From NCBI GenBank assembly GCA_022432975.1, contig CM039508.1, positions 20,611,779-20,675,778 of the forward strand: a DNA stretch of 64,000 nucleotides, in the 5' to 3' direction. Shown here piece after piece: positions 48,067-58,943 of this stretch. The position numbers and the translations under genes were made by a program. Position 1 is the stretch's first letter; every line of letters starts with the position of its first letter. This DNA comes from Begonia masoniana (lineage: Eukaryota > Streptophyta > Magnoliopsida > Cucurbitales > Begoniaceae). Under the pieces are notes generated by a model that ran no database searches, was not told where the DNA came from, and was given only the letters and a program-made list of their open reading frames with translations.

Positions 48067-48240
48067 TTAGAATTCTGATTCTAAAGCTAATGGCATACTG
48101 AAAATCATAGATGGGGTTGATGTTGTTACTCTACTCAAAGCATCAGCCACGACATTTGCTTTACCGGGATGGTATTTAATCTCAAAATCATAGTCTTTTA
48201 TAAAATCCAACCATCGATGTTGCCTTATGTTTAGTTCCTT

Positions 48241-49995
48241 CTATGTGAAGATATACTTCAGGCTCTTATGATCTGAAAATATCTCACAAGGTTGTCCATA
48301 TAAGTAATGCCTCCAAATCTTAAGTGCAAATACAACTGCAGCTAATTCTAAGTCATGGGTAGGGTAGTTCTTCTCATGTGTTTTTAGCTGTCTAGAGGCA
48401 TAAGCTATTACTTTACCATTCTGCATTAACACACAACCAAGACCAATTTTGAAAGCATCACAATAAATACTAAATTTACCATTTTCCGCTGGAAGGGTTA
48501 AAATTGGAGCATTGGTTAGTTTCTGTTTCGAGGTCATGAAACTATGTTCACATTCATCAGTCCATATATACTTCACATTTTTCCTGGTTAACTTAGTAAG
48601 GGGTGTAGCGATCTTTGAAAATCCTTCGATGAACTTTCTATAATATCCTGCTAGACCAAGAAAACTTCTGATATCTGTAGTATTCTTCGGTTGAGGCCAT
48701 TCCTTAACCGCTCGAACTTTGGCTGGATCGACAGATATTCCATCTCCAGAGATCACGTGACCAAGAAAGTGAACTCTGTCCAACCTAAACTCACACTTGG
48801 AAAACTTAGCATAAAGCTGGTGCTGTCTAAGTACTCCTAACACCAAACTCAAATGCCTTGCGTACTCTTCCTTAGTTCTAGAATAGATCAGAATGTCGTC
48901 TATGAACAGTATGACAAACTTGTCCAAATACTTGTGAAACACCCTATTCATGAGATCCATGAAGGCTGCTGGTGCATTTGTCAAACCAAAAGACATAACC
49001 AAAAACTCATAATGTCCATACCTTGTGCGAAAGGCAGTCTTTGGGATATCTTCAGATTTAACCTTCAACTGGTAATAACCGGACCTAAGGTCAATCTTAG
49101 AGAAAACTCTTGCACCCCTAAGCTGGTCAAATAAGTCATCAATTCTCAGCAAAGGGTATTTGTTTTTGACAGTTAACTTATTCAATTCTCTATAATCAAT
49201 GCACATACGCATTGATCCATCTTTCTTCTTGACAAAAAGGACAAGTGTGCCCCACGGTGAAAAGCTTGGGCGTATGAACCCTTTCTCCAATAGATCCTCC
49301 AATTGTTTCTTTAATTCCTTAAGTTCAGTTGGAGCTAATCTATATGGATTTTTAGACACAGGATCGGCTCCGGGGTAAATATCTACAACAAATTCAATTT
49401 CCCTATCCGGCGGTAAACCGGGAAGGTCATCTAAAAACACTTCGGGGAAGTCTTGGATGATTAAGACATTCTGAGGATTTGCTTTTTCCACAAGCTGTGT
49501 GTCTAGAACGCTAGCTAAGAAGCACAAATACTCTCCACACAGGGAAGGTCTAGTGTTAATAGAAGTCATCACAGACATTTCCTTACTCTTCTTTGAAGCT
49601 TGGAAGGTATGTTTCAACCTACCAGGGGGGTGAAAGCTAACTACTCCAGTTCTACAATCGATTGTGGCGTGATGTTTAAACAACCAGTCCATTCCTAGGA
49701 TTACATCAAATCCTATTATATCCATGATTATAAGATCAGCAGGTAGACTTACGTTCCCTACTAACACCTTACTGTCAAGCATCACCTGGTTAGAGTGCAT
49801 GCGCTCACCAGAAGGTAATGCTATGCTAAACATATGTTCAGAAGGAGCAAACCGTACATCTAGCTTATCAGCAAAAGTAGAGGCTATAAAAGAATGTGTT
49901 GCACCTGAATCTATCAAAGTAAAAGCAGGTACAGAGTTGATCAATATAGTACCTGACACCACAGCAGGCTGGTCCTCTTCTCCTGACTCTACCAT
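48241..49995 (-). pseudogene. Protease-RT-RNase H, body 1
   Basis: 584 codons open from 49995. Protease DSG is at 29-31. RT holds [10 protein letters not shown] (265-274), D302 in KIDL and FIDD at 364-367. RNase H holds D513 (YCDA, followed by F where Ser is usual), E550 and D575. It ends at TAG (48241) where the frame reads a Gln codon in related elements (YIFTQKEL). The enzyme core is the best preserved in the window. Confidence 0.92.
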
Positions 49996-50012
49996 GGAAA
50001 ATATTCTCGGCT

Positions 50013-51052
50013 TTATCCTAGCAGGGCCACTCTTCGACGTTGGGCAATCTCTAATAGTGTGTCCCGGCTTGTTACAGTTGAAGCATCAAAGGACTCTGGG
50101 CTTAGTGCAGTCTTTGAATGAGTGTCCAACCTCCTCACAGTTGAACACCTTCTAGAAGTCCACCTACATTCCCCCGGGTGATTCTTCAAACATGTTAGAC
50201 ATTGGGGAAAATTCTTGACATTCTGCACTTTCCTTCCTGCTCCCTGGCTATTTTGGCCTTTACTTGGCCTCTTCGTTCCCCTTTGTTGGGGTGGCTGGTT
50301 AAACCTTTGCGGGGCCTCCTTTGGTCCAGCACACTTCCCTTCAGCCTCTTCCACTTCCAGAGCAGTGGACACTACCTCACTTAATGTCAAACCTTTAATA
50401 CCACAAAATTTAACTCCTCGGTAAATTTCTGGCTTCAGCCCATGCACAAATTTGAACATCTTATCCTCATCCTTGTGAGCAAAGTGTCCAGCAAATCTGA
50501 ACAAGGACTCAAACTGCCTACTATACTCGGCCACTGACCCTGTCTGCTTCAAGTTCAGGAACTCCAATTTCTTCGCGGTCTGGACAGTACTGTTAAAATA
50601 CTTCCCATAGAAAATGTCCTTGAATTGCGACCAAGGCATCGTCAAAACATCTGTGGTGGTCTCTATTGTTTCCCACCAGAGTTGAGCTTCACCAGCTAAA
50701 TGAAAGGTTGCCAACGTGACTTTTTCTCCTTCTCCAATGTTGGCACACCTAAACATGCTTTCAATCTTTCTAAGCCATCCTTAAGCAATAACTGGATCAG
50801 TTGACTGTCCATCAAACGTGGGTGGTCTTAGTCTCTTGAACCTATCTCCCAAATGTTCACCACTAGAACCCGAGTTGGCACTTCCTTGTGCTTCTTGGTT
50901 CAACAACACACCTAACTTGTCAGACTGTTGACGCACTATATCAGTCTGTTGACGCATCAATTCTGTCAGCTGTCTGATTACACTAGAGTTCTCCTCACGT
51001 CTTGGACTTGGTATCTCTCTTGGTATCCTCGCCTTCCTGGTCGTCTAGCCAT
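50013..51052 (-). pseudogene. Gag, body 1
   Basis: The MARRPGRP start is at 51052. A one-base deletion near 51027 and a TAA near 50779 (Glu codon in related elements) break the N-terminal part. The core from 50756 (MFRCANIGE, LAGEAQLWWE, SVAEYSRQFESL) is open. Near 50147 a missing A, compared with body 2, shifts the frame inside the zinc knuckle. Confidence 0.88.
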
Positions 51053-51192
51053 TTTGTTAAATTCCTGAATAAAGTTAAATATGTTCATAAATACCTAATA
51101 GCTAAGGTTAATGTAAGCACTTACAGTTGTTAGAGCACTTCCATGCAACGATTGACACTGATGAGTAATCTTTTGAACGGTTTAATTGAATG

Positions 51193-51204
51193 TCTCTGAT
51201 ACCA
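51193..51204 (-). other. Primer binding site, body 1
   Basis: TGGTATCAGAGA on the minus strand, three bases from the middle LTR. The same site for body 2 is at 58929-58940. Confidence 0.88.
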
Positions 51205-51207
51205 CAC

Positions 51208-54200
51208 TGTAACGCCCCGAGTTATCTGAACCCGGTTCGTCACACAATGCCCGTACATGACTAAATTTCTACTATATATATATATATATATATTTTTTAA
51301 AATAAACTTGCAGCGGAAATCATTTGAAATGTTAGGAATAATCGGTCAAAGATATAGAAGTTTGAATCGTGAAAACACTTTAAAAGTTGCAGAAGTCAAA
51401 CGCATCCGCCGATGAGTAAAGTCAACGGAAGAAGCAGAAAACAACCAAAATAGAAGACTCCTGCCGATGACGTCAGTCGAATGAAAACAAAGGACATCTC
51501 TCGGTAGACTGCTATCGACGGGGATAAACGACAAAATGCAACATACATCTTCCGATGACGTCAGCTCGCATCTGCCGATGAGTTTACTGAGACATCATCC
51601 GATAGACTTAAACCTACATCTTCCGATGACGTCAGCTCGCATCTGCCGATGAGTTTACTGAGACATCATCCGATAGACTTAAACCTACATCTTCCGATGA
51701 CGTCAGCTCGCATCTGCCGATGAGTTTACTGAGACATCATCCGATAGACTTAAACCTACATCTTCCGATGACGTCAGCTCGCATCTGCCGATGAGTTTAC
51801 TGAGACATCATCCGATAGACTTAAACCTACATCTTCCGATGACGTCAGCTCGCATCTGCCGATGAGTTTACTGAGACATCATCCGATAGACTTAAACCTA
51901 CATCTTCCGATGACGTCAGCTCGCATCTGCCGATGAGTTTACTGAGACATCATCCGATAGACTTAAACCTACATCTTCCGATGACGTCAGCTCGCATCTG
52001 CCGATGAGTTTACTGAGACATCATCCGATAGACTTAAACCTACATCTTCCGATGACGTCAGCTCGCATCTGCCGATGAGTTTACTGAGACATCATCCGAT
52101 AGACTTAAACCTACATCTTCCGATGACGTCAGCTCGCATCTGCCGATGAGTTTACTGAGACATCATCCGATAGACTTAAACCTACATCTTCCGATGACGT
52201 CAGCTCGCATCTGCCGATGAGTTTACTGAGACATCATCCGATAGACTTAAACCTACATCTTCCGATGACGTCAGCTCGCATCTGCCGATGAGTTTACTGA
52301 GACATCATCCGATAGACTTAAACCTACATCTTCCGATGACGTCAGCTCGCATCTGCCGATGAGTTTACTGAGACATCATCCGATAGACTTAAACCTACAT
52401 CTTCCGATGACGTCAGCTCGCATCTGCCGATGAGTTTACTGAGACATCATCCGATAGACTTAAACCTACATCTTCCGATGACGTCAGCTCGCATCTGCCG
52501 ATGAGTTTACTGAGACATCATCCGATAGACTTAAACCTACATCTTCCGATGACGTCAGCACGCATGTGCCGATCACTAAACGTCAAACGTCAGTACCCAC
52601 TCATACCGGTAGGGCAAATCCTACTATCTTCGATGGAACAAACCTCATGTACCGGGACTTTACTGATACATCATCCGATGACTATTCTTAAGGCATCTTC
52701 GATAGAAATAACCTACATCATTCCGATGACTTTTCTTAAGGCATCTTTCGATAGAAAAAATTACTCGACTTCTACCGATGGACCAAACAACATGGCAGTA
52801 GACTTTACTATAAATCAAGAAAGTCCCGACTATCAAAAGTACTTAAAATATTTTACCAAAAACAATTCAGAGGCAGTTTAAATCATTGTATTGCTCAAAT
52901 TCAGTAAAAACAACATTTTAAAATCCAACGGAACCCTAATGTCAGGAAATCTCCAAAACTAATTCAAAAGGTTGCTACCACTACTGATCATGAAAACCCC
53001 ATGTACTCAGATTGAATCATTATCAATTAGACCTTCACAACCGCTGACACCAGTTAACCCGCCTCATCAGTTTACCAGACCGGAGTATGAATGTACCCCT
53101 CCAACCACATCTACTGATCTGTGCACACGGGAAATTCACCTGCAGTAATCTCTTCACCTACATCACAAAACTCATCTATTAGCCTAATGCTAAGCAAGTA
53201 AAGCAAGAAATGAAATGTGTGCTGAAATGTAAATACTAATATGCAGTTTCTACTTTCATTCCTCAGTTATGTTGCATTCGTTCACTGGTCTGATGATCCC
53301 TGATACAATGGGAGGTGGATCGGTTTTCTCAGGGTATGAATCCATATATTCAATTAAGGGGCAGATTAATTCCCTTAACAGCTGATTTGATCCCTGATAC
53401 AATGGGAGGTGGATCAATTTTCCCAGGGTATGAATCCATATACTCAATTAAGGGGCGGATTAATTACCTTAATGCTGATTTGATCCCTGATACAATGGGA
53501 GGTGGATCAATTTTCCCAGGGTATGAATCCGTATGTTCGATTAAGGGGCAGATTAGTTCCCTTAAAAGTATACTGTTACAATCTGTTCACATCTCACCAT
53601 GCTACTTCATGGAAATTCATTTTCGTTTTCTTTCAAAATATGATGCATGGCAACTGAAAAGAAACATTCATTCATCCACACACAAATCCTACTGTTTTGT
53701 GATGTAGGCCCGAAGGCACATGCAAACTTTACTTACCTGGTCTCCTGGAAAAACTTGGTTGCAAGTTACTTCGGGTATTACTCAAACCTAAAACCATAGA
53801 TAGAGCATACATTAAATTTCCTCTAATCTTCATTCTAAACCACTAGAAATCTAAGGGAAACTGTTTTGGGAATTCTAGTCATTGTGCATTCCCGATTTCA
53901 ACTTAAACCGAAACCACCACTCGCTTACCGCCTTCTCAAAACCTCATATATCATCCCTCCTATCAACGATAGATACAATGTAACAAGAAATAGAAGCAAA
54001 ACTCACCGAGTTCAGAGGAAATCACTGGAGGAAGTCGAAGGGGGTCTCCTATCGCGCTCTGCTAAGCTGAGGAGCTGAGAATGGAGGGGAAACGAAATAA
54101 ACAGTGGCGGCTATTTCATTAATAGTTTCCTTAAATACGTTAACCTTTATTACTATCATATTACCATACTGCTGTCCCTTAGTCATACATTAACCTAGTC

Positions 54201-54272
54201 ATTAATCCTCCATAACAATAATATCTCACGATTTGATTAAATAATTAGATTGTGATTAAACCGGGTGCTACA
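51208..54272 (-). repeat. Middle LTR, expanded
   Basis: 3065 bp, about 780 bp longer than its sisters, which is eleven 71-bp units. Positions up to about 52880 share variants with 58944-61229 (for example GATATAGAAG, CTTTCGATAG). From about 53140 on it shares those of 44257-46535 (TTCACCTGCAG, CTTTCATTCCTC, TAATTACCTTAATGC). Confidence 0.92.
51556..52557. repeat. 71-bp array with 15 TGACGTCA sites
   Basis: TGACGTCA begins at 51556 and recurs every 71 bp to 52550, fifteen sites in exact register. The unit also carries GCCGATGAG, CATCATCCGATAG and CATCTTCCGATG. TGACGTCA is the palindromic core bound by bZIP factors of the TGA/CREB type. The sister LTRs have four such sites. Confidence 0.97.
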
Positions 54273-54306
54273 ATCTACCCTCCTTAAAAGAATTTTTTCC
54301 TCAAAA

Positions 54307-55780
54307 TTCAGTACCTGAACAACTCAGGATGTTGGTCCATCATGTCTTGCTGGCGCTCCAAGTTGTCTCCTCTATGTTCTGGTTGTGCCATAAGATTTTC
54401 ACTAGTGGAACCTCCTTGTTGCGCAACACCTTACTGCATAGTCCAAGATCCTTACAGGTTTTCCTCATATGCAAGAGTAGGAAGAACCTCAATGTCCTGC
54501 TGTTCCACAACCTCATATGGATCTCTTACACACTTCTTTAACATAGAAACATGGAACACATTGTGGATTCCTTCCATAGAAGTCGGTAACTGCAACAGAT
54601 AGGCTGCACTCCCAACCCTTTTCAAAATTAAGAATGGTCCAATGAACCTGGGGTTTAACTTTCCTCTCTTCCCGAATCTCACAACTCCTTTGAATGGTGA
54701 CACCTTAAGAAAAACTTCATCACCTACTTGAAACTCTAATTTTCTTCGTCTTTTATCAGCATAACTCTTCTGGCAGCTTTGAGCTGTCAGAATTCTCTGT
54801 CGGATGAGGGCAACCTTCTCCACAGTCTGCTGCACAATGTCAGGACCAAGCAACTGTGTTTCACCAACTTCATCCCAGTACAAAGGAGATCTGCATTTTC
54901 GTCCATATAATGCTTCGTATGGAGCCATGCCTATTGTTGCTTGAAAACTGTTATTGTATGAGAACTCAACCAATGGTAAATATTTACTCCAAGATCCTTG
55001 AAAGTCCAATATGCATGCTCGGAGCATATCTTCTAAGGTCTGAATGGTTCTCTCGGATTGTCCATCTGTTTGAGGGTGGAAAGCTGTGCTAAAATTAAGC
55101 TGTGTTCCCATAGCCTTGTGCAAACTTTTCCAGAACTTAGATGTAAATCTGGAGTCTCGGTCTGAAACTATGGTGCTTGGAACACCATGCAGCCTAACAA
55201 CTTCGTGCACATACAATTCAGCAAGCTGATCCATCGAGTAAGTCATCTTTATTGGTAGGAAATGAGCTGATTTGGTTAAACGATCAACTATCACCCAAAT
55301 TGCATCATGTCCTTTTACAATCCTAGGTAATTCTGTAACAAAATCCATAGTTATTTGTTCCCATTTCCATTCGGGAACTGGTAAAGGTTGTAATGTCCCA
55401 GCAGGCCTCTGATGTTCAGCTTTAATCTGTTGACAACACAAACATGATCCTACATATTCTGCCACGCTTCGTTTCATACTAGGCCACCAGTAGTGTTGCT
55501 TAAGGTCTCTGTACATCTTTGTACTTCCAGGGTGAACAGAGAACCTGAAAGAGTGTGCTTCAGAAAAAATCTCATCACGGAGTTCCTTAATGGCTTGAAC
55601 AAACCACCTATTTCTAAACTTGAGGATCCTATTAGCAGAATAGTTAAAATCTGATTGGTCTGTGGAATTCATGCTTGACTTGTACTTGTTACACTCATCA
55701 TCATTCGTCTGAGCTTCCTTTATTTTCTCTAGAATGGTAGGCTTTAAGGTTATGGCTGATAGTATAGCTGATACACTGGT
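54307..55780 (-). pseudogene. Integrase with chromodomain, body 2
   Basis: Same protein as body 1 up to the chromodomain. One-base losses near 54357, 54430 and 54466, each in a short homopolymer, push the chromodomain out of frame. The open part is 54452-55672. Confidence 0.88.
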
Positions 55781-55974
55781 ACTGCTTCTAGGTTAAATTT
55801 TTAGAATTCTGATTCTAAAGCTAATGGCATACTGAAAATCATAGATGGGGTTGATGTTGTTACTCTACTCAAAGCATCAGCCACGACATTTGCTTTACCG
55901 GGATGGTATTTAATCTCAAAATCATAGTCTTTTATAAAATCCAACCATCGATGTTGCCTTATGTTTAGTTCCTT

Positions 55975-57729
55975 CTATGTGAAGATATACTTCAGGCTCT
56001 TATGATCTGAAAATATCTCACAAGGTTGTCCATATAAGTAATGCCTCCAAATCTTAAGTGCAAATACAACTGCAGCTAATTCTAAGTCATGGGTAGGGTA
56101 GTTCTTCTCATGTGTTTTTAGCTGTCTAGAGGCATAAGCTATTACTTTACCATTCTGCATTAACACACAACCAAGACCAATTTTGAAAGCATCACAATAA
56201 ATACTAAATTTACCATTTTCCGCTGGAAGGGTTAAAATTGGAGCATTGGTTAGTTTCTGTTTCGAGGTCATGAAACTATGTTCACATTCATCAGTCCATA
56301 TATACTTCACATTTTTCCTGGTTAACTTAGTAAGGGGTGTAGCGATCTTTGAAAATCCTTCGATGAACTTTCTATAATATCCTGCTAGACCAAGAAAACT
56401 TCTGATATCTGTAGTATTCTTCGGTTGAGGCCATTCCTTAACCGCTCGAACTTTGGCTGGATCGACAGATATTCCATCTCCAGAGATCACGTGACCAAGA
56501 AAGTGAACTCTGTCCAACCTAAACTCACACTTGGAAACTTAGCATAAAGCTGGTGCTGTCTAAGTACTCCTAACACCAAACTCAAATGCCTTGCGTACTC
56601 TTCCTTAGTTCTAGAATAGATCAGAATGTCGTCTATGAACAGTATGACAAACTTGTCCAAATACTTGTGAAACACCCTATTCATGAGATCCATGAAGGCT
56701 GCTGGTGCATTTGTCAAACCAAAAGACATAACCAAAAACTCATAATGTCCATACCTTGTGCGAAAGGCAGTCTTTGGGATATCTTCAGATTTAACCTTCA
56801 ACTGGTAATAACCGGACCTAAGGTCAATCTTAGAGAAAACTCTTGCACCCCTAAGCTGGTCAAATAAGTCATCAATTCTCAGCAAAGGGTATTTGTTTTT
56901 GACAGTTAACTTATTCAATTCTCTATAATCAATGCACATACGCATTGATCCATCTTTCTTCTTGACAAAAAGGACAAGTGTGCCCCACGGTGAAAAGCTT
57001 GGGCGTATGAACCCTTTCTCCAATAGATCCTCCAATTGTTTCTTTAATTCCTTAAGTTCAGTTGGAGCTAATCTATATGGATTTTTAGACACAGGATCGG
57101 CTCCGGGGTAAATATCTACAACAAATTCAATTTCCCTATCCGGCGGTAAACCGGGAAGGTCATCTAAAAACACTTCGGGGAAGTCTTGGATGATTAAGAC
57201 ATTCTGAGGATTTGCTTTTTCCACAAGCTGTGTGTCTAGAACGCTAGCTAAGAAGCACAAATACTCTCCACACAGGGAAGGTCTAGTGTTAATAGAAGTC
57301 ATCACAGACATTTCCTTACTCTTCTTTGAAGCTTGGAAGGTATGTTTCAACCTACCAGGGGGGGTGAAAGCTAACTACTCCAGTTCTACAATCGATTGTG
57401 GCGTGATGTTTAAACAACCAGTCCATTCCTAGGATTACATCAAATCCTATTATATCCATGATTATAAGATCAGCAGGTAGACTTACGTTCCCTACTAACA
57501 CCTTACTGTCAAGCATCACCTGGTTAGAGTGCATGCGCTCACCAGAAGGTAATGCTATGCTAAACATATGTTCAGAAGGAGCAAACCGTACATCTAGCTT
57601 ATCAGCAAAAGTAGAGGCTATAAAAGAATGTGTTGCACCTGAATCTATCAAAGTAAAAGCAGGTACAGAGTTGATCAATATAGTACCTGACACCACAGCA
57701 GGCTGGTCCTCTTCTCCTGACTCTACCAT
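55975..57729 (-). pseudogene. Protease-RT-RNase H, body 2
   Basis: Same as body 1 but split into three frames: 57352-57729 (protease), 56487-57350 (RT) and 55975-56517 (RT end, RNase H). The breaks are one extra G in a G run near 57357 and one missing A near 56536. It shares the 3' TAG with body 1. Confidence 0.9.
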
Positions 57730-57819
57730 GGAAAATATTCTCGGCTTTATCCTAGCAGGGCCACTCTTCGACGTTGGGCAATCTCTAATAGTGTGTCCCG
57801 GCTTGTTACAGTTGAAGCA

Positions 57820-58824
57820 TCAAAGGACTCTGGGCTTAGTGCAGTCTTTGAATGAGTGTCCAACCTCCTCACAGTTGAAACACCTTCTAGAAGTCCACCT
57901 ACATTCCCCCGGGTGATTCTTCAAACATGTTAGACATTGGGGAAAATTCTTGACATTCTGCACTTTCCTTCCTGCTCCCTGGCTATTTTGGCCTTTACTT
58001 GGCCTCTTCGTTCCCCTTTGTTGGGGTGGCTGGTTAAACCTTTGCGGGGCCTCCTTTGGTCCAGCACACTTCCCTTCAGCCTCTTCCACTTCCAGAGCAG
58101 TGGACACTACCTCACTTAATGTCAAACCTTTAATACCACAAAATTTAACTCCTCGGTAAATTTCTGGCTTCAGCCCATGCACAAATTTGAACATCTTATC
58201 CTCATCCTTGTGAGCAAAGTGTCCAGCAAATCTGAACAAGGACTCAAACTGCCTACTATACTCGGCCACTGACCCTGTCTGCTTCAAGTTCAGGAACTCC
58301 AATTTCTTCGCGGTCTGGACAGTACTGTTAAAATACTTCCCATAGAAAATGTCCTTGAATTGCGACCAAGGCATCGTCAAAACATCTGTGGTGGTCTCTA
58401 TTGTTTCCCACCAGAGTTGAGCTTCACCAGCTAAATGAAAGGTTGCCAACGTGACTTTTTCTCCTTCTCCAATGTTGGCACACCTAAACATGCTTTCAAT
58501 CTTTCTAAGCCATCCTTAAGCAATAACTGGATCAGTTGACTGTCCATCAAACGTGGGTGGTCTTAGTCTCTTGAACCTATCTCCCAAATGTTCACCACTA
58601 GAACCCGAGTTGGCACTTCCTTGTGCTTCTTGGTTCAACAACACACCTAACTTGTCAGACTGTTGACGCACTATATCAGTCTGTTGACGCATCAATTCTG
58701 TCAGCTGTCTGATTACACTAGAGTTCTCCTCACGTCTTGGACTTGGTATCTCTCTTGGTATCCTCGGCCTTCCTGGTCGTCTAGCCATTTTGTTAAATTC
58801 CTGAATAAAGTTAAATATGTTCAT
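57820..58824 (-). pseudogene. Gag, body 2
   Basis: The start is at 58788 (MARRPGRP) or the upstream in-frame Met at 58824. A TAA at 58516 (also in body 1) follows PVIA. The second part, 57820-58491, keeps knuckle 1 (CFNCEEVGHSFKDC) and stops at a TGA just before knuckle 2, most simply a CGA-to-TGA change, also present in body 1. Confidence 0.9.
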
Positions 58825-58943
58825 AAATACCTAATAGCTAAGGTTAATGTAAGCACTTACAGTTGTTAGAGCACTTCCATGCAACGATTGACACTGATGA
58901 GTAATCTTTTGAACGGTTTAATTGAATGTCTCTGATACCACAC

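Noticed and set aside
51556..52557. Regular 71-bp spacing resembling a CRISPR array
   Set aside because: The whole 71-bp unit is conserved, so there are no unique spacers. It is a tandem satellite in a plant LTR, also present as four units in sister LTRs.
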